Source: Adlercreutzia sp. ZJ176 (GTDB lineage: Bacteria; Actinomycetota; Coriobacteriia; Coriobacteriales; Eggerthellaceae). From it: 64,000 nt of DNA. A model generated the notes under the pieces. That model was not told the DNA's origin. It made no database searches and saw nothing but the letters and a program-made list of their open reading frames with translations. This document shows positions 17,612-25,017 of the stretch, piece after piece. The stretch spans positions 62,001 through 126,000 of the forward strand of contig NZ_JAAKEC010000006.1 of NCBI RefSeq assembly GCF_011038975.1. Reading direction: 5' to 3'. The position numbers and the translations under genes were made by a program. Position 1 is the stretch's first letter. Each line of letters opens with the position of its first letter.

Positions 17612-17626
17612 ATTATAAGGGGACAA
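17612..17626 (-). promoter_or_regulatory. Candidate promoter of the ABC importer operon
   Basis: On the minus strand GTTTGTCCCCTTATAATGG runs across this site, with TATAAT at 17612-17617. The GTTTGTC directly upstream recurs in the aldolase operon promoter repeats. No -35 consensus is evident. The leader to the GTG start would be about 100 nt. Confidence 0.5.
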
Positions 17627-17785
17627 ACCGTGTTTTTTTCGGGAAAGTAAAGGGCAAGTCAACCGGAGCGCAGGTTGCATCTCCGCCGACGCCGAGCGGT
17701 TATCAGGCCGTCACGCAGGCGGTGCGTTCCCGGGTCATCCCGAGTGGAGCATGCCAGCTCATCTTAGGCGAACATCCCTCTTTAT

Positions 17786-17908
17786 GTCATCCTGAGCGAG
17801 CGAAGCGAGTCGAAGGATCTGGTCCCGAGTGCAATGCGTCGCATGTGCAATCCACGTGCAGCCAGATCCTTCGACTCCGCGCCCTGCGGGCGCTCCGCTC
17901 AGGATGAC
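17786..17908. repeat. 123-bp palindromic intergenic repeat, copy 1
   Basis: The element begins GTCATCCTGAGCGAGCGAAG and ends with the complementary CTCAGGATGAC. Both arms contain the TCGAAGGATCTGG core around an unrelated centre. The right arm carries an extra GC hairpin (CGCCCTGCGGGCG). A second copy, in opposite orientation, lies at 57206-57329. Confidence 0.85.
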
Positions 17909-17999
17909 ACGGGGGAGGGCGCCCCCTCCCTACCGCACCGCTGCGCTGCGGCGCCTCGCCGGGTGCCCCCTCCTTGCCGTCCGCTGCGGCGCGTGGCGG

Positions 18000-18905
18000 C
18001 TAGTCGTCGGCGAGCTGCTTCTCACACACGTGCCACCAGCTGTTGCCCGCGCCGCGCGCGTGCTCGCAGCCGACGCAGGGCCGCGTGCAGAACTCCGCGC
18101 TGCGCATGTCCTCGGTGAGGAGGTCGGCGCCCGCGTACGGCGTGCGCGGGGTGTCGGCGCACGCCTGCTCCATGCCGCGGATGAACAGGGCGGCCATCTG
18201 CCTCATGCCCTTGGCGGTGGGGTGCGTGCCGTCAATGGCGTCGTAGTCGAAGCCGAACGCGGCCATGTCGACCAGGTAGCAGCCCGCGCGCGCCGCCGCG
18301 GCGGCGCGGATGGCGTCGTTGTACTCGTCGACGCACATGCCGCGGAAGTAGCGCGGCGAGGTGGGGCGGCGCGCCCCGGCCACGCGCCCCGGCAAAAGCG
18401 TGGACACCCAGATGCGGGCCTCGGGCCACTTCTCCCGCATCTGGTCGATCATGCGGCCGTACGACGCGGCGAAGTTCGCGACGGTGCCCTCGGGCGCCAT
18501 GCCGGCCACGCGGCCGTGGTAGGGGCAGGCGGCGGCGAGCTGCGGCGGCGCGGACGGCGTGGCTGCGGCGATCTGCGCGTCGCCCGACCCCCAGCCGTAG
18601 TCGTTGATGCCGATGTGCACGATGATGTCGTCGGGGACCCGCCCGTCGCGCGCAAGCGCCGCGATGCGCTCCGCGCTCGCGCCGACGGGGAACTCCGTGC
18701 CCTCGACCACGCAGCCCGACCAGGCCGCGTTGGCCAAAAGCTCCCCTTCGAAATGGTCTATGACCTGGCCCCACCAGGTGTCGGCGACGGAGTCGACACC
18801 GGTCGCCGCGCGCCGTTCGCCCTCGTAGAACACGAGCCAGCCCTCAGGCAGCGCGCCTTCGAACGAGCTGATGGAGTCGCCGTAAACGGAGAAAAGACGC
18901 GTCAT
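18000..18905 (-). CDS. SGNH/GDSL hydrolase with C-terminal cysteine cluster
   Basis: A 301-residue cytoplasmic esterase candidate with no signal peptide. The SGNH blocks are clear: GDS with Ser11, Gly64 in AAWSGCV, Asn101 in IGINDYG, and Asp225/His228 in IDGTHPTAKG. The C-terminus adds four cysteines (273, 277, 280, 294) in a C-x3-C-x2-C-x13-C pattern that could bind zinc. AGGAGA precedes the ATG at 18905. Lying between the solute-binding protein and the permease genes, it could de-O-acetylate imported sialic acid, as NanS-type enzymes do; this is contextual inference. Other carbohydrate esters are possible. Confidence 0.75.
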   Translation of the reverse strand: MTRLFSVYGDSISSFEGALPEGWLVFYEGERRAATGVDSVADTWWGQVIDHFEGELLANAAWSGCVVEGTEFPVGASAERIAALARDGRVPDDIIVHIGINDYGWGSGDAQIAAATPSAPPQLAAACPYHGRVAGMAPEGTVANFAASYGRMIDQMREKWPEARIWVSTLLPGRVAGARRPTSPRYFRGMCVDEYNDAIRAAAAARAGCYLVDMAAFGFDYDAIDGTHPTAKGMRQMAALFIRGMEQACADTPRTPYAGADLLTEDMRSAEFCTRPCVGCEHARGAGNSWWHVCEKQLADD

Positions 18906-19215
18906 GGTGAATCAGTCTCCTGTCCTTTGAGTGCCTTGCCCTGCCTGCACCTTGCCGTACCCGGTGAGAAGCCGCCCGCGGCCAGCGCCTCGCGCCCGAT
19001 GCGCCGCCCGACCGCCGCCTCGCGTCCGATGCGCCGCCCGACCGCCGCCGCCCGACCGCCGCTCCGCGCGGGGCTTGCGCGGCGTGCGGGAACCGCATAC
19101 CTGCCATCTTACTGGAAGCACGCGCGCTTGTGTTGCCGCAACGTAAAAAGAAGCCCGCCTCGGGTGAGGCGGGCTTCCGATGCGCTTGCAGGCGCTGCGT
19201 CAAGCGAGGGCGTGC
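18906..19215. other. Intergenic region with tandem repeat and terminator
   Basis: Between the solute-binding-protein stop and the SGNH start. It contains a 30-bp tandem duplication at 18986-19045 (units beginning CGCCTCGCG and ending CCCGACCGC, followed by a partial third copy) and the minus-strand terminator at 19143-19177. No gene is supported. Confidence 0.6.
19143..19177 (-). terminator. Terminator of the solute-binding-protein gene
   Basis: GAAGCCCGCCTC (19150-19161) pairs with GAGGCGGGCTTC (19166-19177), with a TTTTT run on the minus strand. Confidence 0.88.
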
Positions 19216-20829
19216 CTACTTGAGCGAAGCGTTCTGGAAGTACAGACCGGTGGTCGGGCTGGGCTCGAAGCCGTCGATCTTCTCGTCCCACCAGCCGGTG
19301 GTAACCTGCTTGTGGAACAGCGGGTACAGCGGCACTTCCTCGGAGATGAGGTCGAAGCACTTGTTCCACGCGTCCTGGCGGGCAGCCTCGTCGGTGGCCT
19401 TGCGGGCGTCCATGAGGTAGCCGTTGAACTCCTCGCACTTGCCGTCGCCGCACTTGGCCCAGCAGGAACGACCCTGGGCCCAGTCGGTGTTCTGGCCGTA
19501 GAACCAGGACAGGTGCACGTCAGCGTTGGTGCCGAAGCAGCTCACGTCGCCGGGGGCCAGGAACACGTCGAAGGGCAGGACCTCGTTGGTCGGCGAGGGG
19601 GCCATCGTCGGGTAGGGGGCAGCCTGGACGTCGAGCGTGCAGTCGATGCCCACGGCGAGCAGGTCCTGCTGGATCTGGTTGGAGATGCTCTTGATCCAGT
19701 TGTCGATGACGAGCAGGGTGACCTTCATGCTCTCCTGGCCGGCTTCCTTGAGCAGGGCCTTGGCCTTCTCCGGGTCATAGGTGTAGACCGTGGAGGCCTT
19801 GTGGTAGGCCGGGTTGGACTCGGGCAGGTAGGACGTGATCTTGTCAGCGGTGCCGCCGAGCTGGTTGGAGATGATCTTGTCGTAGTCGATGGCATAGAAG
19901 AACGCCTGGCGCACGCGCTTGTCGTTGAAAGGCGCCTTCTGCGTGTTGAACATGAGGAAGCCGATGCCGTAGCTGGGAACGCTCTCGACGGTGACGCCGG
20001 CGTTGACGAGCTGGTCGACGTTGTCGAACGGGATGTTCTCGCCGGCAACCGCGGTGCCCTCCTGCAGGGCGGTGACGCGGGCGGTGTTGTCAACGCGGAC
20101 GAGCCACTCCATGGCATCGGCCTTGGCCGGGGCGGCGCCGTTGTAGTTCGGGTTCGGGGTGAAGTTCAGCGCGCCGCCGTCCTCGCCGTCGCACTTGCCC
20201 CACATCCACGCGCCGGAGCCGGTGGCCGGGGTCTTCATGGGCTCGGTGGTGATCTCGGAGGCCGGGAACACGCGGACCAGCGACAGGCGCTCCTTGAGCA
20301 GGTTGGCGCTGTCGATGAACTCGTAGCCGAGCTTGAAGGTGACGGTGGCGTCGTCCTTGGCCTCGGCGGACTCGATGAAGGACAGCATGTCGGCGTAGGT
20401 GGCGTTGGCCTTGTTGGCCTCGACGCAGGCGACGACGTCAGCAGCGGTCACGGCGTTGCCGTCGCTGTACTTGGCGCCCTCGCGCAGCTTCACCTCGTAC
20501 TCGGTCTTGGAGACCTCGGTGGGCTCGCCGGCGGCCAGGGCGGCGTTCACCTTGCCAGTGAAGTAGTCGAGCTCGTAGAGGCCCTCGAGGCAGTGCTGGA
20601 TGGCGGGGAGCATCAGAGCGGAGCTCGCGCCGACGGGGTTGTAGTTCGAGTTCTTGTAGCTGCAGGCAGCCGTGATGGTACCACCACCCTGGGCTTCGGC
20701 CGCGCTGCTCTCAGCGGGCTTCTTCTCCTCGCCGCCGCCGCCGCAGCCGCTCAGGGTGAGCGCCGCGAGGGCACCGGTCGCCGCCGTGCCTGCCAAGAAA
20801 CCACGGCGAGTCAGATTAACCTGTTCCAT
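19216..20829 (-). CDS. Tat-lipoprotein solute-binding protein, family 5
   Basis: A 537-residue extracytoplasmic binding protein for a dipeptide/nickel-type ABC importer. The signal carries a twin-arginine motif (LTRRGFLAG, residues 6-14) and a lipobox LTLSGC, so it is probably exported folded and lipid-anchored. The mature part has the SBP_bac_5 hallmarks ALAAGEPTEVSKTEYEVKLR and GAKYSDGNAVTAADVV. The frame is open upstream, but GGAGGGAA before the ATG at 20829 and the signal peptide fix this start. The other importer genes are at 13668-17507, separated by the SGNH gene, so this subunit is probably transcribed from its own promoter. Confidence 0.92.
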   Translation of the reverse strand: MEQVNLTRRGFLAGTAATGALAALTLSGCGGGGEEKKPAESSAAEAQGGGTITAACSYKNSNYNPVGASSALMLPAIQHCLEGLYELDYFTGKVNAALAAGEPTEVSKTEYEVKLREGAKYSDGNAVTAADVVACVEANKANATYADMLSFIESAEAKDDATVTFKLGYEFIDSANLLKERLSLVRVFPASEITTEPMKTPATGSGAWMWGKCDGEDGGALNFTPNPNYNGAAPAKADAMEWLVRVDNTARVTALQEGTAVAGENIPFDNVDQLVNAGVTVESVPSYGIGFLMFNTQKAPFNDKRVRQAFFYAIDYDKIISNQLGGTADKITSYLPESNPAYHKASTVYTYDPEKAKALLKEAGQESMKVTLLVIDNWIKSISNQIQQDLLAVGIDCTLDVQAAPYPTMAPSPTNEVLPFDVFLAPGDVSCFGTNADVHLSWFYGQNTDWAQGRSCWAKCGDGKCEEFNGYLMDARKATDEAARQDAWNKCFDLISEEVPLYPLFHKQVTTGWWDEKIDGFEPSPTTGLYFQNASLK

Positions 20830-21334
20830 AATTCCCTCCAACTTGTGAGTCGGCGGGGCGCCAGCCCCGCATCGCATGCACGGGCTAATGGGTTCGCGCG
20901 CGCGATAACTATATTATGGGCGAAAACCGCTGCAAAATAAAGCAGAGCGGCGAAATAATGTTCGCCGCCGCCCACTTGTCGCCCCGCGGGGTGGCGCAAG
21001 CGCGGCGGAAAGGCGGTAGACGGGGCGTCGTTCCCGCTGCTGGCGCGCGGGTTTTCGGCGGGGCCCGGCCCTTCGCGCCCCGCTCCGCCCGCCCCGCCTT
21101 CGCCGCCGCTCGCCCCGCGCGGGCCGTGCGGGGCGTCCCACTTACCGAATACGCGCCTTCTGCGGGTCCCTTTTGCCCGTCCGCGCCGCGCACGCCTCGC
21201 GCGTGACTGGTATCATGGAGCGCGTATTTCTGTTCGTCGAGGAAGCCCAAGCCGCATCCGGCCCTCTCGGCCTCGCCGACCCGGTCGCCCGGCTTTTCCC
21301 GATAGGCACAGGTCCCCCTTCGAAGGAGAGGTAA
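20830..21334. promoter_or_regulatory. Divergent control region, binding protein and PFOR
   Basis: A 505-bp divergent gap. An A+T-rich island at about 20904-20920 (TATATTATGG on +, CATAATATAGT on -) probably contains the minus-strand promoter. For the + strand, TGGTATCAT at 21208-21216 is an extended -10, predicting a leader of about 110 nt to the PFOR start. The middle (20985-21150) is extremely G+C-rich with no recognised feature. Confidence 0.5.
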
Positions 21335-24300
21335 ATGACGAGAGAACTCAAGTCGATGGACGGCAACAACGCGGCGGCGTACGTCTCCTACGCGTTCACC
21401 GAGGTTGCTGGCATCTATCCCATCACGCCTTCCAGCCCCATGGCCGACTACGTCGACCAGTGGGCGGCGCAGGGCAAGAAGAACATCTTCGGCACCACCG
21501 TCAAGGTGTGCGAGATGCAGTCCGAGGGGGGCGCCGCGGGCGCGGTGCACGGGTCGTTGGCGGCGGGTGCCTTCACCACCACCTACACGGCTTCCCAGGG
21601 CCTGCTCCTCATGATCCCCAACATGTACAAGATCGCGGCCGAGCAGCTGCCGAGCGTGTTCCACGTGAGCGCGCGCACGGTGGCCACGCACGCGCTCAAC
21701 ATCTTCGGCGACCACTCCGACGTCATGGCGTGCCGCCAGACGGGCTTCGCGATGCTCGCCGAGACCAACGTCCAGGAGGTCATGGACCTGTCCGCCGTGG
21801 CGCACCTTGCCGCCATCAAGGGCAAGGTCCCCTTCATCAACTTCTTCGACGGCTTCCGCACCTCCCACGAGATCCAGAAGATCGCCGTGTGGGACTACGA
21901 TGACCTGGCCGAGATGTGCGACATGGACGCGGTGCGCGCCTTCCGCGAGCACGCGCTGAACCCCGAGCGCCCGGCCATGCGCGGCTCCCACGAGAACGGC
22001 GACATCTTCTTCCAGCACCGCGAGGCGTGCAACTCAACGTACGACGCGCTGCCCGCCGTGGTGGAGGACTACATGCACCAGGTGAACGCCAAGCTCGGCA
22101 CCGACTACGAGCTGTTCAACTACTACGGCGCGCCCGACGCCGAGCGCGTGATCGTGGCCATGGGCTCCATCTGCGACGTGGCCGAGGAGGTCATCGACTA
22201 CCTCACCGCCCAGGGCGAGAAGGTGGGCCTCGTGAAGGTGCGCCTGTACCGCCCGTTCGTGACCGACAAGTTCGTGGCCGCGCTGCCTTCCACGGTGAAG
22301 AAGATCGCCGTTCTGGACCGCACCAAGGAGCCCGGCAGCGTGGGCGAGCCGCTCTACATGGACGTGGTGAACGCGCTGGCCGTGGAGGGCGTCAGCGGCC
22401 TTGCCGTGGTGGGCGGCCGCTACGGCCTCGGCAGCAAGGACACCCCGCCGGCGAGCGTGTTCGCCGTGTACGCCGAGCTCGCCCAGGACGCGCCGCGCCG
22501 CGAGTTCACCATCGGCATCGTCGACGACGTGACCAACCTGTCGCTCCCGGAGGTTCCCTCGCCGAACACCGCGGCTCCCGGCACCATCGAGTGCAAGTTC
22601 TGGGGCCTCGGCGGCGACGGCACGGTGGGCGCCAACAAGAACTCCATCAAGATCATCGGCGACCACACCGACAAGTACGTGCAGGCGTACTTCCAGTACG
22701 ACTCGAAGAAGACCGGCGGCGTGACCATCTCGCACCTGCGCTTCGGCGACGCCCCCATCAAGAGCCCCTACTACGTGAACAAGGCCGACTTCGTGGCGTG
22801 CCACAACCCGTCCTACATCACGAAGAACTTCCCCATCGTGAAGGACGTGAAGCCGGGCGGCATCTTCCTCATCAACTGCCAGTGGACGCCTGAGGAGCTC
22901 GAGCATCACCTGAGCGCCGAGGCGAAGCGCTACATCGCCGCCAACGACGTCAAGCTCTACACCATCAACGCCATCGACCTGGCCATCGAGATCGGCATGG
23001 GCAAGCGCACCAACACCATCCTGCAGTCCGCGTTCTTCACGCTCGCGGGCGTCATGCCGCAGGAGGACGCCATCCGCTACATGAAGGACGCGGCCACGAA
23101 GTCCTACCTGAAGAAGGGCCAGGACGTGGTCGACATGAACCACCGCGCGATCGACGCCGGCGCCACCGCCGCCGTGCGCGTCGAGGTGCCGGCCGCCTGG
23201 GCTGACGCCGCTGACGCGGGCGAGGCCCCCGCGCTGTCGGGCCGCCCGGAGCTCGTGCGCATGGTCACCGAGATCATGGAGCCGGTGGGCCGCATGAACG
23301 GCGACGCGCTGCCGGTGTCGGCGTTCATGGACCACGTGGACGGCCAGTTCGAGCAGGGCGCGGCCGCCTACGAGAAGCGCGGCGTGGCCGTGACGGTGCC
23401 CACGTGGGACGCCTCCACCTGCATCCAGTGCAACCAGTGCTCCTTCGTCTGCCCGCACGCCACCATCCGCCCGTTCGCGCTGACCGACGACGAGGCCGCC
23501 AGCGCTCCCGAGGCCGCCAAGCTCGTGGCCGCCAAGGGCAAGGCGGCGAAGGGCCTCACGTACACGCTCGCCATCTCGCCGCTCGACTGCATGGGCTGCG
23601 GCGTGTGCATCGGCGTGTGCCCCACCGACTCGCTCGTCATGGTGCCCGTCGAGGGCGAGCTGCCCCAGCAGGAGGCCTTCGACTACTGTGTGGCGAACGT
23701 CTCCGACAAGCCGGAGCTCGCGGACGCGAGCCTCAAGGGCAGCCAGTTCAAGCAGCCGCTGCTCGAGTTCTCCGGCTCCTGCGCGGGCTGCGCCGAGACG
23801 TCGTACGCGCGCCTGGTCACGCAGCTGTTCGGCGACCGCATGTTCGTGGCCAACGCCACTGGCTGCTCGTCGATCTGGGGCGGCCCGGCGGCCACCTCGC
23901 CCTACACGGTGAACAAGGACGGGCACGGCCCGGCGTGGAGCAACTCGCTGTTCGAGGACAATGCCGAGCACGGGCTGGGCATGCTGCTCGGGCACGAGGC
24001 CGTGCGCACGCGCCTTACGGCGAAGCTGCGCGACATGGCCGCTGCCGAGGCGACGCCCGAAGCCACGCGCGAGCTCATCGTGGCGTACCTGGACACGCTC
24101 GAGGACGGCGCGGCCAACGCCGCAGCTGCCCGTGCGCTCATCCCGGCGCTTGAGGCCGCGGCTGAGGCGGGCTGCCCCACGGCGCCTGAGATCCTCGCGG
24201 ACAAGGAGTACCTGGCGAAGAAGAGCGTCTGGATCTTCGGCGGCGACGGCTGGGCGTACGACATCGGCTACGGCGGACTCGACCACGTGCTGGCGTCGGG

Positions 24301-24874
24301 CGAGGACGTGAACGTGTTCGTGTTCGACACCGAGGTGTACTCCAACACCGGCGGCCAGGCGTCCAAGGCGTCCAACATCGGCCAGGTGGCGCAGTTCGCC
24401 GCCTCCGGCAAGGACATCAAGAAGAAGAGCCTCGCCGAGATCGCCATGGCCTACGGGTACGTGTACGTGGCGCAGGTCGCCATGGGCGCGAAGCCGGCCC
24501 AGACGCTCAAGGCCATCCAGGAGGCCGAGGCTTACCCGGGCCCGTCGCTCATCATCGGCTACTCGCCGTGCGAGATGCACTCCATCAAGGGCGGCATGAA
24601 GAACTGCCAGGAGGAGATGAAGCGCGCGGTTGAGTGCGGCTACTGGAACCTGTACCGCTTCAACCCGGCGGCGCCCGCGGGCAAGAAGTTCACGCTCGAC
24701 TCCAAGGAGCCGGCCGGCGGCTACCGCGAGTTCCTCATGAACGAGGCGCGCTACAGCCGCCTGACGCGCGAGTTCCCCGAGCGCGCGCAGGAGCTCTTCG
24801 AGCGCAACGAGAAGGCCGCCGTGGAGCGCTACGAGCACCTGGTGAAGCTCAAGGACCTCTACGCCGACGCGTAA
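21335..24874 (+). CDS. nifJ: Pyruvate:ferredoxin (flavodoxin) oxidoreductase
   Basis: A 1179-residue single-chain PFOR that oxidises pyruvate to acetyl-CoA and CO2 while reducing ferredoxin, a central step of anaerobic metabolism. Domain order is the N-terminal pyrimidine domain (GIYPITPSSPMA), the CoA/transketolase-C region, a two-cluster ferredoxin domain (CIQCNQCSFVCPH near residue 696 and CMGCGVCIGVCPT near 752), and the TPP-binding domain with CAGCAET near 817 and GDGWAYDIGYGGLDH near 970. AAGGAG precedes the ATG at 21335. The length is standard. It has its own promoter and terminator. Confidence 0.97.
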   Translation: MTRELKSMDGNNAAAYVSYAFTEVAGIYPITPSSPMADYVDQWAAQGKKNIFGTTVKVCEMQSEGGAAGAVHGSLAAGAFTTTYTASQGLLLMIPNMYKIAAEQLPSVFHVSARTVATHALNIFGDHSDVMACRQTGFAMLAETNVQEVMDLSAVAHLAAIKGKVPFINFFDGFRTSHEIQKIAVWDYDDLAEMCDMDAVRAFREHALNPERPAMRGSHENGDIFFQHREACNSTYDALPAVVEDYMHQVNAKLGTDYELFNYYGAPDAERVIVAMGSICDVAEEVIDYLTAQGEKVGLVKVRLYRPFVTDKFVAALPSTVKKIAVLDRTKEPGSVGEPLYMDVVNALAVEGVSGLAVVGGRYGLGSKDTPPASVFAVYAELAQDAPRREFTIGIVDDVTNLSLPEVPSPNTAAPGTIECKFWGLGGDGTVGANKNSIKIIGDHTDKYVQAYFQYDSKKTGGVTISHLRFGDAPIKSPYYVNKADFVACHNPSYITKNFPIVKDVKPGGIFLINCQWTPEELEHHLSAEAKRYIAANDVKLYTINAIDLAIEIGMGKRTNTILQSAFFTLAGVMPQEDAIRYMKDAATKSYLKKGQDVVDMNHRAIDAGATAAVRVEVPAAWADAADAGEAPALSGRPELVRMVTEIMEPVGRMNGDALPVSAFMDHVDGQFEQGAAAYEKRGVAVTVPTWDASTCIQCNQCSFVCPHATIRPFALTDDEAASAPEAAKLVAAKGKAAKGLTYTLAISPLDCMGCGVCIGVCPTDSLVMVPVEGELPQQEAFDYCVANVSDKPELADASLKGSQFKQPLLEFSGSCAGCAETSYARLVTQLFGDRMFVANATGCSSIWGGPAATSPYTVNKDGHGPAWSNSLFEDNAEHGLGMLLGHEAVRTRLTAKLRDMAAAEATPEATRELIVAYLDTLEDGAANAAAARALIPALEAAAEAGCPTAPEILADKEYLAKKSVWIFGGDGWAYDIGYGGLDHVLASGEDVNVFVFDTEVYSNTGGQASKASNIGQVAQFAASGKDIKKKSLAEIAMAYGYVYVAQVAMGAKPAQTLKAIQEAEAYPGPSLIIGYSPCEMHSIKGGMKNCQEEMKRAVECGYWNLYRFNPAAPAGKKFTLDSKEPAGGYREFLMNEARYSRLTREFPERAQELFERNEKAAVERYEHLVKLKDLYADA

Positions 24875-24882
24875 GAGGCTGC

Positions 24883-24888
24883 TATAAT
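24883..24888 (+). promoter_or_regulatory. TATAAT between PFOR stop and terminator
   Basis: TATAATGAGG begins 9 nt after the PFOR stop and about 50 nt before an intrinsic terminator, with no ORF between. It may start a short RNA or provide the promoter for the downstream LuxR gene with an attenuating terminator. Confidence 0.45.
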
Positions 24889-24934
24889 GAGGGCGTTCCG
24901 GCGTTCGCGCTTTTAGCCGCGTAAGTGCTTGAAG

Positions 24935-24968
24935 AAGGAGGCGATGCCGCATGGCATCGCCTCCTTTT
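24935..24968 (+). terminator. Intrinsic terminator after PFOR
   Basis: AAGGAGGCGATGCC (24935-24948) pairs perfectly with GGCATCGCCTCCTT (24953-24966) around GCAT, followed by T residues. The left arm happens to contain AAGGAGG and ATG codons. Confidence 0.9.
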
Positions 24969-25017
24969 GGTTGGGCGCTTGAAGGCGATGACGATTGCTG
25001 AATGATGGAGCGCTCGC

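Larger units (their letters stand above)
17508..17999. other. Intergenic region: importer promoter, leader and palindromic repeat
   Basis: This gap separates the importer operon from the SGNH gene, both on the minus strand. It holds a promoter-like TATAAT near 17612, the 123-bp palindromic repeat at 17786-17908, and a decayed relative of one repeat arm near 17735-17755. No coding region was recognised; 17909-17999 is G+C-rich with no identified feature. Confidence 0.6.

Noticed and set aside
19180-20940. 586-codon plus-strand frame opposite the solute-binding protein
   Set aside because: The minus-strand gene has a Tat signal, lipobox and family motifs; the plus frame shows only biased composition.
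22034-24952. 972-codon open frame on the minus strand opposite the PFOR gene
   Set aside because: It mirrors the PFOR codons in a G+C-rich gene, has low-complexity Arg/Ala/His/Leu/Val composition and no recognisable domain.
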